DNA of 38,006 bases from Clostridium sp. CAG:452 (GTDB lineage Bacteria; Bacillota; Clostridia; TANB77; CAG-508): the NCBI GenBank assembly GCA_000434035.1, contig FR893523.1, forward strand, positions 1-38,006, given 5' to 3'. Position numbers and translations under genes: made by a program. Under the pieces are notes generated by a model. It was not told the origin of the DNA. It did no database searches and saw nothing but the letters and a program-made list of their open reading frames with translations. Below are positions 24,905 to 33,248 of the stretch, piece by piece; positions within the stretch are counted from its first letter, which is position 1, and the number at the start of each line of letters is the position of its first letter.

Positions 24905-25150
24905 CTAATTACTTACTTCGTTTTTTACTTTGTCTATTTCTGTCTGTGGTGCTTGCCCTGCTGGTGTGTAATATCCTTTTGCTTGTGCTACCTTAAATAA
25001 TTCATATTGGAATGATTCGTCATTATTTCTTATCTGTTGTATTGTTTGTCTTAATTGCATATTTTCTGCTTCTGAAATAACTCCTTGATATGTTGTAAGC
25101 TCTGCTTTAACGCTTTCTAATATATCGTTAACCATGTATTTTTCTTCCAT
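24905..25150 (-). CDS. CotF-like spore coat protein, 81 aa
   Basis: A small helical protein of the CotF (spore coat) family. It starts MEEKYMVNDILESVKAELTTYQ, continues with AENMQLRQTIQQIRNNDESFQYELFKVAQAKGYYTPA, and ends in a short charged tail. The helix with N-D-E-x-F-Q-Y-E-L-x-x-x-A-x-x-K-G-Y-Y-x-P-A is the recognisable end of such coat proteins. AGGAGG precedes the ATG. It follows a second CotF-like gene by 11 bases on the same strand, so the two form an operon. The presence of the pair argues for a spore-forming lineage; expression by a sporulation sigma factor is expected but no such promoter was identified. Confidence 0.82.
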   Translation of the reverse strand: MEEKYMVNDILESVKAELTTYQGVISEAENMQLRQTIQQIRNNDESFQYELFKVAQAKGYYTPAGQAPQTEIDKVKNEVSN

Positions 25151-25161
25151 ATTCTTACCTC

Positions 25162-25347
25162 CTAATTTAAAAATGTTAACAATTTTTGTTTTGTATTTAA
25201 TGAATCTTGAGCAGCCTTTGTAAACATTTGCTTTATTTGTGGGTCAACACATTGTGATGCATATGTGTTTAGCTTTTGATATGATGTGTCGTGTGCACCT
25301 ATTAAGTGCCTTAAATTTTGTAATTCTACTTGACTTAGTTCTGACAT
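25162..25347 (-). CDS. CotF-like spore coat protein, 61 aa
   Basis: A small protein matching the front half of the CotF fold: LSQVELQNLRHLIGAHDTSY followed by CVDPQIKQMFTKAAQDS and a short helix. The L-R-H-L-I-x-x-H-x-x-x-Y pattern is typical. I place the start at the ATG at 25347, since AAAGGATG lies seven bases before it; the frame also contains an ATG at 25365 without a ribosome site. Together with the next gene it looks like a CotF-type helical-bundle unit distributed over two short chains. Confidence 0.8.
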   Translation of the reverse strand: MSELSQVELQNLRHLIGAHDTSYQKLNTYASQCVDPQIKQMFTKAAQDSLNTKQKLLTFLN

Positions 25348-25435
25348 TAAAATCATCCTTTCCATTTTTTATTTAACAAGTATAGTGTTTACAAAAATTA
25401 ATAAATTATTCAAAAAAATGTAATTTGTGTGAGGG

Positions 25436-25498
25436 GAATTCTAGGGACTGTCCCTCAAAATCACCAAACCTGGGGATTTTGGGGACTGTCCTGAATTC
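25436..25498. repeat. large imperfect palindrome with GGGACTGTCCC cores
   Basis: The 27-base arm at 25436-25462 (GAATTCT, GGGACTGTCCC, CAAAATC) is the near-complement of the 25-base arm at 25474-25498. Each arm holds its own GGGACTGTCC palindrome. It fills part of a 398-base stretch (25348-25745) that holds no gene. The GGGAC/GTCCC core recalls the two palindromes around the gene at 32087. Confidence 0.7.
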
Positions 25499-25523
25499 AC
25501 AGCTATAGCAATTTCTACAATGC

Positions 25524-25553
25524 CTTCGGGTCGCCGTCCTCGGAGACCCGAAG
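25524..25553. repeat. GC-rich hairpin
   Basis: CTTCGGGTC and GACCCGAAG pair perfectly around a 12-base loop. The block is far richer in GC than its surroundings and no T-run follows, so it is not a standard terminator. It may be a mobile-element end or a dispersed repeat. Confidence 0.55.
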
Positions 25554-25745
25554 ACATCGCAGGCTTTGCAATATACATAATTTACAACACGTAAAATGCA
25601 GAGATTTTGAAAGAAAAACAGAGAAAAAAAGAGAAAATGCAAGCATTCCTAACATTAAAGGACTAAATAAAAGAATATACTTATTGCCAAAAATGTATAA
25701 TTAAGGTAAAATATTATAGTGAAATTTTAAAAAAATAAGTTAGGA

Positions 25746-26750
25746 GTGTTTATTATTTTAAGAAGTATAAAGAATATATTTGTGCATGTTAGAAGTTCAT
25801 TAAAAGTTTTATTTCTTATTATGATATCTACAGCATTAATAGTAGGACTAATATCTTTAGTATATAAACCAATGTACAGTGTAACTGTAAATGGAGAATT
25901 TTTAGGATATACATCAAATAAAAGCAAATTACAAAAGAGAATAAATGAATATATAGAAAGTAAGGATAACAGTAATGTTGCTTTTATAGATATTAAAGAC
26001 TTACCTGAATATTCATTGTGTTTATTGAAAAAAGATAATCAAGCAAATGATGAAGAAATATTTGAAAAAGTAAAAAATTCAGGAACAACATATTATGAGT
26101 ATTATGCAATAGTAGTAAGCAATGAAGAAAAGTACTATGTAGGAACAAAGGACGAAGCAGAAGCTATAATTAATGAGTTGAAATCAAAGAAAAGTACAAA
26201 TATAAATAAAATAGCATATACACAAGTTCATTCAACAGAGATGAAAGAATTTACAGAAAAAGATAAAGTTGTAACAGCATTATATGTAAAACCAGTAGTT
26301 GTAGCAACATCAGCATATGCAACATATAAAGGACAAAAAATAGCAAGTACAGAAACACCATCATCAGCTGTTTTAGGAATAGGACTAATAAGACCAGTAT
26401 CAGGAATAATAACATCAAGATTTGGTCAAAGAGCCAGTGGAAAACATACAGGATTAGATATAGCTACTTCAACAGGAACAACAATAGTTGCAGCAGCAGC
26501 AGGGACAGTAACTTATTCTGGAAATAATGGTGGAGGCTTAGGAAACTTCATAAAAATAAGCCATGGAAATGGTGTAGAAACAGTATATGGACATTGTAGC
26601 AAGTTATATGTAACAACAGGTCAAACAGTTGCACAAGGTGAAGCAATAGCGGCAGTGGGATCAACAGGAAATTCAACAGGACCTCATTTACACTTAGAAA
26701 TAAGAGTAAATGGAGTAAGACAAAATCCACAAATTTATTTATATAAGTAA
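25746..26750 (+). CDS. M23 family peptidase with N-terminal membrane anchor
   Basis: A cell-wall endopeptidase of the LytM/M23 type, about 334 residues. One membrane helix lies at about 22-44. A middle domain starting MYSVTVNGEFLGYTSNKS resembles the region before LytM in Clostridia SpoIIQ/M23 proteins. The catalytic domain spans about 220-330: RFGQRASGKHTGLDIA gives the first His and Asp, and GPHLHLEIRVNG gives the HxH motif. All zinc and catalytic residues are present, so it should be active outside the membrane. The start is unclear: the only near in-frame conventional codon is GTG 25746, which overlaps the TAGGAG ribosome site, while ATT at 25752 or 25755 has normal spacing. Confidence 0.9.
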   Translation: MFIILRSIKNIFVHVRSSLKVLFLIMISTALIVGLISLVYKPMYSVTVNGEFLGYTSNKSKLQKRINEYIESKDNSNVAFIDIKDLPEYSLCLLKKDNQANDEEIFEKVKNSGTTYYEYYAIVVSNEEKYYVGTKDEAEAIINELKSKKSTNINKIAYTQVHSTEMKEFTEKDKVVTALYVKPVVVATSAYATYKGQKIASTETPSSAVLGIGLIRPVSGIITSRFGQRASGKHTGLDIATSTGTTIVAAAAGTVTYSGNNGGGLGNFIKISHGNGVETVYGHCSKLYVTTGQTVAQGEAIAAVGSTGNSTGPHLHLEIRVNGVRQNPQIYLYK

Positions 26751-26756
26751 AAAGTT

Positions 26757-26788
26757 AAAAAAACCAGTTCACATTGAACTGGTTTTTT
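26757..26788. terminator. bidirectional terminator
   Basis: AAAAAACCAGTTCA and its complement around a short loop, with T-runs on both strands, between the M23 gene and convergent mecA. Confidence 0.92.
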
Positions 26789-26810
26789 GTTGATCTTTGT
26801 ATATAAATTT

Positions 26811-27431
26811 TCATTTATTATAAAATGCTTTAACACAATTAGATATAGCATTTGCTTTAAAAATTGCTTTTCCATATTCTAAAAGTTTTCTTTCGAATAA
26901 ATCCGGATTATCAACAGTGTTTCCAAATTCGCTTATTTCACAATTAATTGCTTTTACAATAGGTAAATTAGATTTGTTAATATGTATGCATAAATAATAT
27001 TTTGAATTATATAAGCTCAAAGAAACTTTTCTTAATTTTAAATATGTTTCACTGTTTAGATGTAAGCTTATATACTTACAAAACTCACAGTAATCATCAA
27101 ATGAATTGAATGAGTATATTACTAAACTATTATTAATTGCAGATGTTTTTCTTTTTATTTTTAATTGTTTTTTTACTTGTTCCTTTTCTGGAAGCCTTGT
27201 AACAGTTAGAATAAAGTTCCCTTCTGGAACTGCAATTGCTTCAATCATTAATTTGTAATCTTTTGTATAAAAACCAACTTCTTTTTCGGCTTTATTTAAC
27301 AAACTACAAAACAAAGCTTGAGATTCAGCAGAATTAGACATAAATGAGTGTAAATCTATATGCTCTTCTTCCAAATCGCTCAAATTTAAAGTGATTCTAA
27401 TTTTATTCTCTGTCAATTTTTCAATTTTCAA
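26811..27431 (-). CDS. mecA: MecA-like ClpC adaptor protein
   Basis: A 206-residue MecA homologue. In Bacillus MecA hands substrates such as ComK to the ClpCP protease. The N-terminal substrate-binding region MKIEKLTENKIRITLNLSDL is very typical and is followed by FMSNSAESQALFCSLLNKAE and AIAVPEGNFILTVTR. A Lys-rich linker (about 88-98) leads to the C-terminal ClpC-binding domain, with VIYSFNSFDDYCEFCKYI and EFGNTVDNPDLFERKLLEYGK. The start codon is TTG, supported by GGAGG ten bases upstream; no ATG is available nearby. No competence gene is in view, so its substrate here is unknown. Confidence 0.9.
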   Translation of the reverse strand: MKIEKLTENKIRITLNLSDLEEEHIDLHSFMSNSAESQALFCSLLNKAEKEVGFYTKDYKLMIEAIAVPEGNFILTVTRLPEKEQVKKQLKIKRKTSAINNSLVIYSFNSFDDYCEFCKYISLHLNSETYLKLRKVSLSLYNSKYYLCIHINKSNLPIVKAINCEISEFGNTVDNPDLFERKLLEYGKAIFKANAISNCVKAFYNK

Positions 27432-27591
27432 AATAAGTAACCTCCGATATAAAGTATAATATTATTATAGCACCAATATATAATAATTTAAATAATAAAA
27501 ATATGGAAATTATTATATCACATTATATTAAATAATTATTAAAATAGTGAAAGAAATTGTAAAATAATCCATAATAAATCCTTGAATTTAC

Positions 27592-27620
27592 TTGAAAAAA
27601 CAAGCAATTGCATATATAAT
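27592..27620 (+). promoter_or_regulatory. sigma-A promoter for the DUF4321-radC-mre cluster
   Basis: TTGAAA at 27592-27597 and TATAAT at 27615-27620 with a 17-base spacer. Confidence 0.7.
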
Positions 27621-27660
27621 ATATTAGTATTTAACAAAGGAGAAATAAGGAGGAGCACAA

Positions 27661-27918
27661 ATGGCAACAAGAGAAAAAAATATATGGATATTATTAGTAT
27701 TTTTACTATCAGGTCTAGTAATAGGAGGACTTTTAGGAGAACTTGCAGCAAAGGTAGATTGGCTATGGTGGTTATCTTATGGACAAAGTTTTGGATTATC
27801 AACTCCGGTATCACTAGATTTAAATGTAATAACAATAACATTTGGGCTAATGTTTAAAATAAATATTGCAAGCATTGTAGGAATGGCAATAGCAATATTT
27901 ATATATAGAAAAGTATAA
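27661..27918 (+). CDS. DUF4321 small membrane protein
   Basis: An 85-residue protein with two membrane helices, at about 8-30 (IWILLVFLLSGLVIGGLLGEL) and 62-82, joined by a loop with WLWWLSYGQSFGL and TPVSLDLNVITITFGL. This matches the DUF4321 family, commonly found beside radC and mreB in Clostridia. Its function is unknown. AAGGAGGAG precedes the ATG, and the position suggests a link to cell-wall elongation. Confidence 0.85.
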   Translation: MATREKNIWILLVFLLSGLVIGGLLGELAAKVDWLWWLSYGQSFGLSTPVSLDLNVITITFGLMFKINIASIVGMAIAIFIYRKV

Positions 27919-27995
27919 TGTAGAATTTTTTTAATTAAAGAATACAAAATGCATTGCTTTTTGTTGGGGGCAATTTATATTGAAAGGGCGATTTT

Positions 27996-28688
27996 ATGAG
28001 ACTAAAAATGAAAGAGCTTCCAATATTAGAAAGACCATATGAAAAATTAGAAATTTATGGAGCCGAGATGTTATCTAATGCAGAACTTTTGGCAATAATA
28101 ATAAAAACTGGAAACAAAAAAGAAACTGCAGTAGCACTTGCCCAGAAAATATTAAATTTAAATAAAAATTATAACAAGAATGATTTAAGATTTTTGCAAG
28201 AAATATCGATAGAAGAGCTTACAGAAGTTAAGGGGATAGGAAAAGTAAAAGCAATACAAATAAAAGCAGTATCTGAAATTGCAAAAAGAATAACAAAGCC
28301 AATTACAAATAAGATAAAAATAAGTAATACAAAAGATGTGGCAGAATTAGTAATGTCTGAACTAAGATACGAAAAAAGAGAAATAGCCAAAGTTATTATT
28401 CTTAATAACAAAAATACTGTATTAAGAATTGTAAACATATCGTTAGGAGGTTCAAATTTTGCATGTATAGAACCAAAAGATGTATTGGCAGAGGCTATAA
28501 AAATGCAGGCACCAAAGATAATACTTATTCATAACCATCCAAGTGGAGACCCAAAACCAAGCAAAAGTGACTATAAAGTAACAGACAGAATATATGAATG
28601 TGCTGATTTAATGGGAATTGAATTGTTAGACCATGTAGTAATAGGGGATGGAATATATGAGAGTGTATTAATGGGAAAGGAAACGTGA
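27996..28688 (+). CDS. radC: RadC family JAMM protein
   Basis: A 230-residue RadC. The N-terminal helix-hairpin-helix region has ELTEVKGIGKVKAIQIKA (about 67-84). The C-terminal JAB1/MPN metal site is HNHPSGDPKPSKSD at about 179-192, with both His and the final Asp. RadC was long called a repair protein, but a repair role is not supported in most species and its true task is unclear. GAAAGGG precedes the ATG. Its TGA overlaps the start region of mreB, so the two are translationally coupled. The gene ends in TGA, which shows that TGA is still a stop here. Confidence 0.95.
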   Translation: MRLKMKELPILERPYEKLEIYGAEMLSNAELLAIIIKTGNKKETAVALAQKILNLNKNYNKNDLRFLQEISIEELTEVKGIGKVKAIQIKAVSEIAKRITKPITNKIKISNTKDVAELVMSELRYEKREIAKVIILNNKNTVLRIVNISLGGSNFACIEPKDVLAEAIKMQAPKIILIHNHPSGDPKPSKSDYKVTDRIYECADLMGIELLDHVVIGDGIYESVLMGKET

Positions 28689-29722
28689 GAAATATGTTAT
28701 TTGGACTAAAATCAAAAGATATTGGAATAGATTTAGGAACAGCCAATACTTTAGTTACACTAAAAGGAAAAGGAGTAATATTAAAAGAGCCATCTGTTGT
28801 AGCAATAGATAGAAGAAGTGGCAATATCTTAGCTACTGGTTATGAAGCAAAAGAAATGCTTGGAAGAACACCAGAAACTATTAAAGCAGTAAGACCATTA
28901 AAAGATGGTGTAATAGCAGATTTTACTGCAACACAGTTAATGCTTAAAAATATAGTGTCAAAAGTATGCCAAAGATATAACGCAGGAAGACCAAGAGTAG
29001 TTGTTGGAGTCCCATCTGGTATTACAGAAGTGGAAGAAAGAGCAGTAGAAGAATCAGTTTTAAGAGCTGGAGCAAAAGAAGTATATTTAATAGAAGAGCC
29101 AATGGCAGCAGCAATTGGTGCAAATTTAGATGTAGCAGAACCTACTGGAAATATAATAGTTGATATAGGTGGAGGAACAACAGAAGTTGCTGTAATTTCC
29201 TTAGGAGGAGTTGTAATAAGTAACTCTTTAAGAACTGCTGGAGACGAATTAGACGAAGATATAGTAAATTATATAAAAAGAGAAATGGGACTAGCAATAG
29301 GAGAAACAACAGCAGAAGAAATAAAAATAGAAATAGGATGTGCATTACCATTAATGACAGAAGCAAGCATGGAAGTAAGAGGAAGAGATTTAGGAAATGG
29401 GTTACCAAGAAATGTTATAGTTACTTCAACACAAATAGAAGAGGCAATGCATGATTCAATAAATGAAATAGTAGAAGTTGTAAAAGCTACATTAGAAAAA
29501 ACTCCACCAGAACTTGCATCAGACATAGTAGAAAAGGGAATAGTGCTTGCAGGTGGAGGAGCACTAATCAGAAATCTAGACAAATTATTAAGCCAAAAAA
29601 CAGAAATGCCAGTATATATTGCAGAAGATCCATTAGAATGTGTTGTAAAGGGAACAGGAAAAACTTTAGAAGACTTAGAAAGATTAAAAACTGTTCTTAT
29701 AAATGCGCGTAAATGTAGATAA
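28685..29722 (+). CDS. mreB: rod-shape determining protein MreB
   Basis: Bacterial actin homologue that forms membrane filaments and steers lateral wall synthesis. The 345-residue length is normal. The phosphate-1 loop is IGIDLGTANTLVTLKGKG, phosphate-2 is IIVDIGGGTTEVAVISLGG, and the adenosine region is GIVLAGGGALIRNLDKLL. The start may be GTG 28685, overlapping the radC stop, or ATG 28694; family members begin near the second (MLFGL before the SKDIGIDLG strand). It is followed by mreC after 26 bases. The cluster predicts a rod or elongated cell. Confidence 0.97.
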   Translation: MRNMLFGLKSKDIGIDLGTANTLVTLKGKGVILKEPSVVAIDRRSGNILATGYEAKEMLGRTPETIKAVRPLKDGVIADFTATQLMLKNIVSKVCQRYNAGRPRVVVGVPSGITEVEERAVEESVLRAGAKEVYLIEEPMAAAIGANLDVAEPTGNIIVDIGGGTTEVAVISLGGVVISNSLRTAGDELDEDIVNYIKREMGLAIGETTAEEIKIEIGCALPLMTEASMEVRGRDLGNGLPRNVIVTSTQIEEAMHDSINEIVEVVKATLEKTPPELASDIVEKGIVLAGGGALIRNLDKLLSQKTEMPVYIAEDPLECVVKGTGKTLEDLERLKTVLINARKCR

Positions 29723-29748
29723 ACAATAAATAAGAAAGGATTACAGCG

Positions 29749-30565
29749 ATGTATAGAAACAATAAAACAAGTATTATAGGTATAGTAATAACAATAATAG
29801 TATTGATTATATTAGTTTTGCTTACCAATATAAATACAAATAAACTTTCTGGTGCAGAGAATTTATTTAGTAAACTTGTAATGCCTGTGCAAAATGGATT
29901 AACGCATTTAAAAAATAAAATTGCAAAAAATGATTCATTTTTCGAAAACATAGATAAGCTAGATGAAGAAAATAAAAAGCTAAAAGAAGAAAATAGTGAA
30001 TTACAAAAAAAATTACAAGAGTTAGAAATAATAAAAACTGAAAATGCAACATTGAGACAATATGTAAATATGGCAGAAAAGTATGCAGAATACAAAACTG
30101 TACCAGCATATATAATAAATAAAGATGTTAGCAATTTAAGTGAAACAATGGTTATTAATGCAGGAAAATCAAGTGGAATAGATGTAGATATGCCAGTTAT
30201 TACAGAACAGGGATTAGTTGGCTATATTATGTCTGTAACAGAAAATACTGCAAAGGTCCAACCAATAATAGACCCAGCAACTAATATAAGTGGGACAATA
30301 ACAACATCAAGAGATAGTGTGATTGTAAGAGGAATTTTACGGAAGCAGTAACACATTAAAATTAATGTATATTCCAACAGATGCCGACTTAGTTTTAGAA
30401 GATACAATAGAAACTTCTGGATTAGGTGGAATATATCCAAAAGGAATACAAATAGGTAAAATAAAAGAAATAATAGAATCAAAAAATATAACAGACAGAT
30501 ATGCAATTGTAGAAACATCAGTGGATTTTTCAAAATTAGAAACAGTATTGGTAATAACAAAGTAA
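29749..30565 (+). CDS. mreC: rod-shape determining protein MreC, read through one CGGA site
   Basis: MreC is a bitopic membrane protein that links MreB to the elongation machinery outside the membrane. The layout is a basic start, a membrane helix at about 6-26 (SIIGIVITIIVLIILVLL), a coiled coil at about 58-98 (LDEENKKLKEENSELQKKLQ) and two beta-barrel domains. Strict reading stops after RGIL and CGG at 30340, losing the last beta domain. With CGGA as Gly it continues through TLKLMYIPTDADL, SGLGGIYPKGIQIG and FSKLETVLVI to TAA 30563-30565, 271 residues in all. The conserved GLGGIYPKGI-like segment in the +1 frame is diagnostic for MreC. No mreD follows; the next gene is purB. Confidence 0.93.
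30340..30343 (+). other. CGGA +1 site 7 (mreC)
   Basis: In-frame CGG after TTA. The +1 frame is open for 73 further codons with clear MreC sequence; strict reading stops after two more codons. Confidence 0.92.
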
Positions 30566-30588
30566 TATAAAAGAAAAGGAGATATATT

Positions 30589-32022
30589 ATGAACAATGAA
30601 ATCTATGTAACACCACTTGCTGGAAGATATCCAAGTAAAGAGATGAACAAAATTTGGTCAAGTGATTCTAAATATTCAACATGGAGAAAACTTTGGGTTG
30701 CACTTGCAGAAACAGAAAAAGAGCTAGGAATTGATATAACAGACGAACAAATTAATGAAATGAAAGAAAATGTAAATAATATTGATTATGATGTAGTTGC
30801 AAAAAGAGAAAAAGAATGTAGACATGATGTTATGGCACATGTTTATGAATTTGGTACAAAATGCCCAAAAGCAAAACCAATAATACACTTAGGAGCAACA
30901 TCTTGCTATGTAACAGATAATACAGACGTAATTTTAATGAGAGAAGCTTTAAAAATTATAAAAGCAAAATTAGTTAATGTAATAAATAATCTAAAGAAAT
31001 TTGCAGATGAATATAAAGGAACAACTTGCCTAGGATATACACATTTTCAACCTGCACAGCTAACAACAGTTGGTAAAAGAGCAACACTTTGGATGCAAGA
31101 TTTGTTAGAAGATTTAGAAGAACTAGAATTTGTAGAATCAAGAATGAAACTTTTGGGTTGCAAAGGAACAACAGGAACACAAGAAAGCTTTATGAAATTA
31201 TTTAAAGATGAAGAAAAAGTAAAACAAATAGATGGAAAAATAGCAGAAAAAATGGGGTTTGACAAAGTATATGCAGTATCTGGACAAACATATACAAGAA
31301 AGTTGGATTCAATAGTATTAAATTGCTTATCAGGAATAGCAGAAAGTGCATCAAAATTTGCAAATGACATGAGACTTTTACAACACGAAAAAGAATTAGA
31401 AGAACCATTCGAAAAAGGACAAATTGGATCATCAGCAATGGCATATAAAAGAAATCCAATGAGATGTGAAAGAATAAATTCACTTTCAAGACATGTAATG
31501 GTACTTTCAAATGATGCAAAAATAACAACTGCAACACAATGGCTAGAAAGAACACTTGATGATTCTGCAAATAAGAGAATATGCGTGCCAGAAAGCTTTT
31601 TAGCAACAGATGCAATATTAATTCTTTATGAAAACATATCATCAAATATTGTAGTATATAAAAACGTAATAAAAACAAATATGATGCAAGAACTTCCATT
31701 TATGGGAACAGAAGAAATACTTATGAATGCAGTTTTAAAAGGTGGAGATAGACAAGAATTACATGAAAAAATAAGAGTATACTCAATGGAAGCTGGAAGA
31801 GAAGTAAAAGAATTTGGTAGACCAAATGATTTAGTAGATAGAATAGCAGCAGACGAAACATTTGGACTAACCAAAGAAGAAATTTTACATATATTAAATC
31901 CAGATCACCTTTGTGGAAGAGCAAAAAATCAAGTAACAGATTTTATAGAAGAATGTGTAAATCCAGTACTAGAAAAATATAAAGACTTAATAAACGAAGA
32001 AAAAGTAGAGATAAATGTCTAG
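30589..32022 (+). CDS. purB: adenylosuccinate lyase
   Basis: PurB catalyses two steps of purine synthesis: release of fumarate from SAICAR and from adenylosuccinate. The 477-residue chain is of the longer type. The fumarase/ASL superfamily signature is present as GSSAMAYKRNPMRCER at about 280-295. The substrate-binding TSCYVTDN and the general-acid region GYTHFQPAQ are also present. A GGAGA site precedes the ATG. It lies 23 bases after mreC but belongs functionally with purE and purC about 1.2 kb downstream on the other strand. A palindromic terminator follows. Confidence 0.96.
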   Translation: MNNEIYVTPLAGRYPSKEMNKIWSSDSKYSTWRKLWVALAETEKELGIDITDEQINEMKENVNNIDYDVVAKREKECRHDVMAHVYEFGTKCPKAKPIIHLGATSCYVTDNTDVILMREALKIIKAKLVNVINNLKKFADEYKGTTCLGYTHFQPAQLTTVGKRATLWMQDLLEDLEELEFVESRMKLLGCKGTTGTQESFMKLFKDEEKVKQIDGKIAEKMGFDKVYAVSGQTYTRKLDSIVLNCLSGIAESASKFANDMRLLQHEKELEEPFEKGQIGSSAMAYKRNPMRCERINSLSRHVMVLSNDAKITTATQWLERTLDDSANKRICVPESFLATDAILILYENISSNIVVYKNVIKTNMMQELPFMGTEEILMNAVLKGGDRQELHEKIRVYSMEAGREVKEFGRPNDLVDRIAADETFGLTKEEILHILNPDHLCGRAKNQVTDFIEECVNPVLEKYKDLINEEKVEINV

Positions 32023-32026
32023 AAAA

Positions 32027-32063
32027 AATGAGACAAAATGGGACAGCCCATCTTTGTCTCATT
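32027..32063. terminator. palindromic terminator-like element, copy A
   Basis: AATGAGACAAA pairs with TTTGTCTCATT, and ATGGG with CCCAT inside, around ACAG. It follows purB directly. A related palindrome lies at 33208-33246, so this may be a dispersed repeat used as terminator. Confidence 0.8.
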
Positions 32064-32086
32064 AATTATAAATAATAGAGGAAAAT

Positions 32087-33208
32087 ATGAAAATAATAGA
32101 TTGGTTTAGAAGAATTAGACTGCGAAAAAGATTACTAATACCTAGCAGTAATCCTGATTACGAAGATTCAATTAAGCAAGTAAAAGAAAAAATTATAAAC
32201 AGTATGCAGGGCAGAGAATTTAGCAAAATTGAAGAGGCTTATTATGTATATATAGAACTAGGAAAAATTTTATCAGAAGATCCTATTAATGCTTTTGGGA
32301 AAGTTGAAGAGAGAAGAGGCCTATTCAATAAAAAAATAGGAAAAGAACTTCAAGGAAATTGTAAAGCTATAGCGGAATTATATGTAAGTATATTAGGAGA
32401 TATAGGAATAAACTCGGATTTAATAAAAGTAAATGAGAACCCAGGAGCACATGTGGACGCAGTATTAAATATTGAAGGAAAGAATTATATAACTAATCTA
32501 ATAGGTGATTTATCAAGAATAAAAACTGCAAAAAGAGTAAATTCATTTGCATTTAATTTAGAGAATAATAGAAATATTATGTATTCACCAACATATAAAG
32601 ATAGAGTAAAAAAATGTTATAACTTATCCTTCCTACCAAGAGAAGAAATAGAAAGAATGGATAAAAAATTAGGATATAGTTATAGTAACGAAAGTGAAAA
32701 AGATAATAATAAAAGAGGTATATATACAGAGGATGTATTTGAAAGAATAAAACAAGAATTAGCAGATCCAGAGAAGTTTAAAAAATATGTTCTAAAAGGA
32801 AGAGAAGATGTACGAGAAGAAGATATATTCAAATATAAATTAGAATTTCTTTTAGAAAATATGGATAAGTTTTCCACATATAATTCGAATGCAAGATATT
32901 TGGAAAATATAAGGTATTACTTTTATACACTAAAAAAGTTTTTTTCGGAAGAAGAGGCAAAAAGAATAAATATGTATGCATGTGTAAACAATGGTGACTT
33001 TTCTAAAATACATTCTATTGTAAAATTAAGACCATCAGAAAAATCAAAAGGAGAAAATACATATTTTGCTTATAATAATACCGATAGAAAATATAAAGAA
33101 ATTTCAAGAGAAGAATTAAAAAGATTTGTAGATAGGGCAAAAGGTTTAGAGATAATTGGTGAAATAGACAACAAAGAACAAATAGATATAGAAGAATTAG
33201 AGTTATAA
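32087..33208 (+). CDS. transglutaminase-like protein, 373 aa
   Basis: The central part has the Cys-His-Asp order of the transglutaminase/cysteine-protease fold: GNCKAIAELYVSILGDIGI (Cys near residue 92), PGAHVDAVLNI (His near 122) and YITNLIGDL (Asp near 141). A basic start (FRRIRLRKR) and a long charged helical C-terminal half have no motif I recognise. There is no signal peptide. Whether it is a protease, an amidase or an inactive scaffold cannot be told. A weak GAGGAAAAT site lies before the ATG. The gene is bracketed by two related palindromes, each acting as a likely terminator, so it is an isolated unit between the two purine blocks and could have moved in as a cassette. Confidence 0.6.
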   Translation: MKIIDWFRRIRLRKRLLIPSSNPDYEDSIKQVKEKIINSMQGREFSKIEEAYYVYIELGKILSEDPINAFGKVEERRGLFNKKIGKELQGNCKAIAELYVSILGDIGINSDLIKVNENPGAHVDAVLNIEGKNYITNLIGDLSRIKTAKRVNSFAFNLENNRNIMYSPTYKDRVKKCYNLSFLPREEIERMDKKLGYSYSNESEKDNNKRGIYTEDVFERIKQELADPEKFKKYVLKGREDVREEDIFKYKLEFLLENMDKFSTYNSNARYLENIRYYFYTLKKFFSEEEAKRINMYACVNNGDFSKIHSIVKLRPSEKSKGENTYFAYNNTDRKYKEISREELKRFVDRAKGLEIIGEIDNKEQIDIEELEL

Positions 33209-33246
33209 AATGAGACAAAAGAGGAGTGTCCCCTTTTGTCTCATTT
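33208..33246. terminator. palindromic terminator-like element, copy B
   Basis: AAATGAGACAAAAG pairs with CTTTTGTCTCATTT around a GGAGTGTCCC core. It shares the GAGACAAA/TTTGTCTC arms with the element at 32027-32063 and the GTCCC core with the palindrome near 25436. It lies between convergent genes. Confidence 0.8.
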
Positions 33247-33248
33247 AT

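Noticed and set aside
24808..24996. 62-aa plus-strand frame over the terminator and the end of the coat gene
   Set aside because: It is antisense to the CotF-like gene and a terminator hairpin, has no ribosome site, and its sequence is low-complexity.
27582..27857. 91-aa plus-strand frame before and over the DUF4321 gene
   Set aside because: It overlaps the promoter and the recognisable DUF4321 frame, with no ribosome site and no family pattern.
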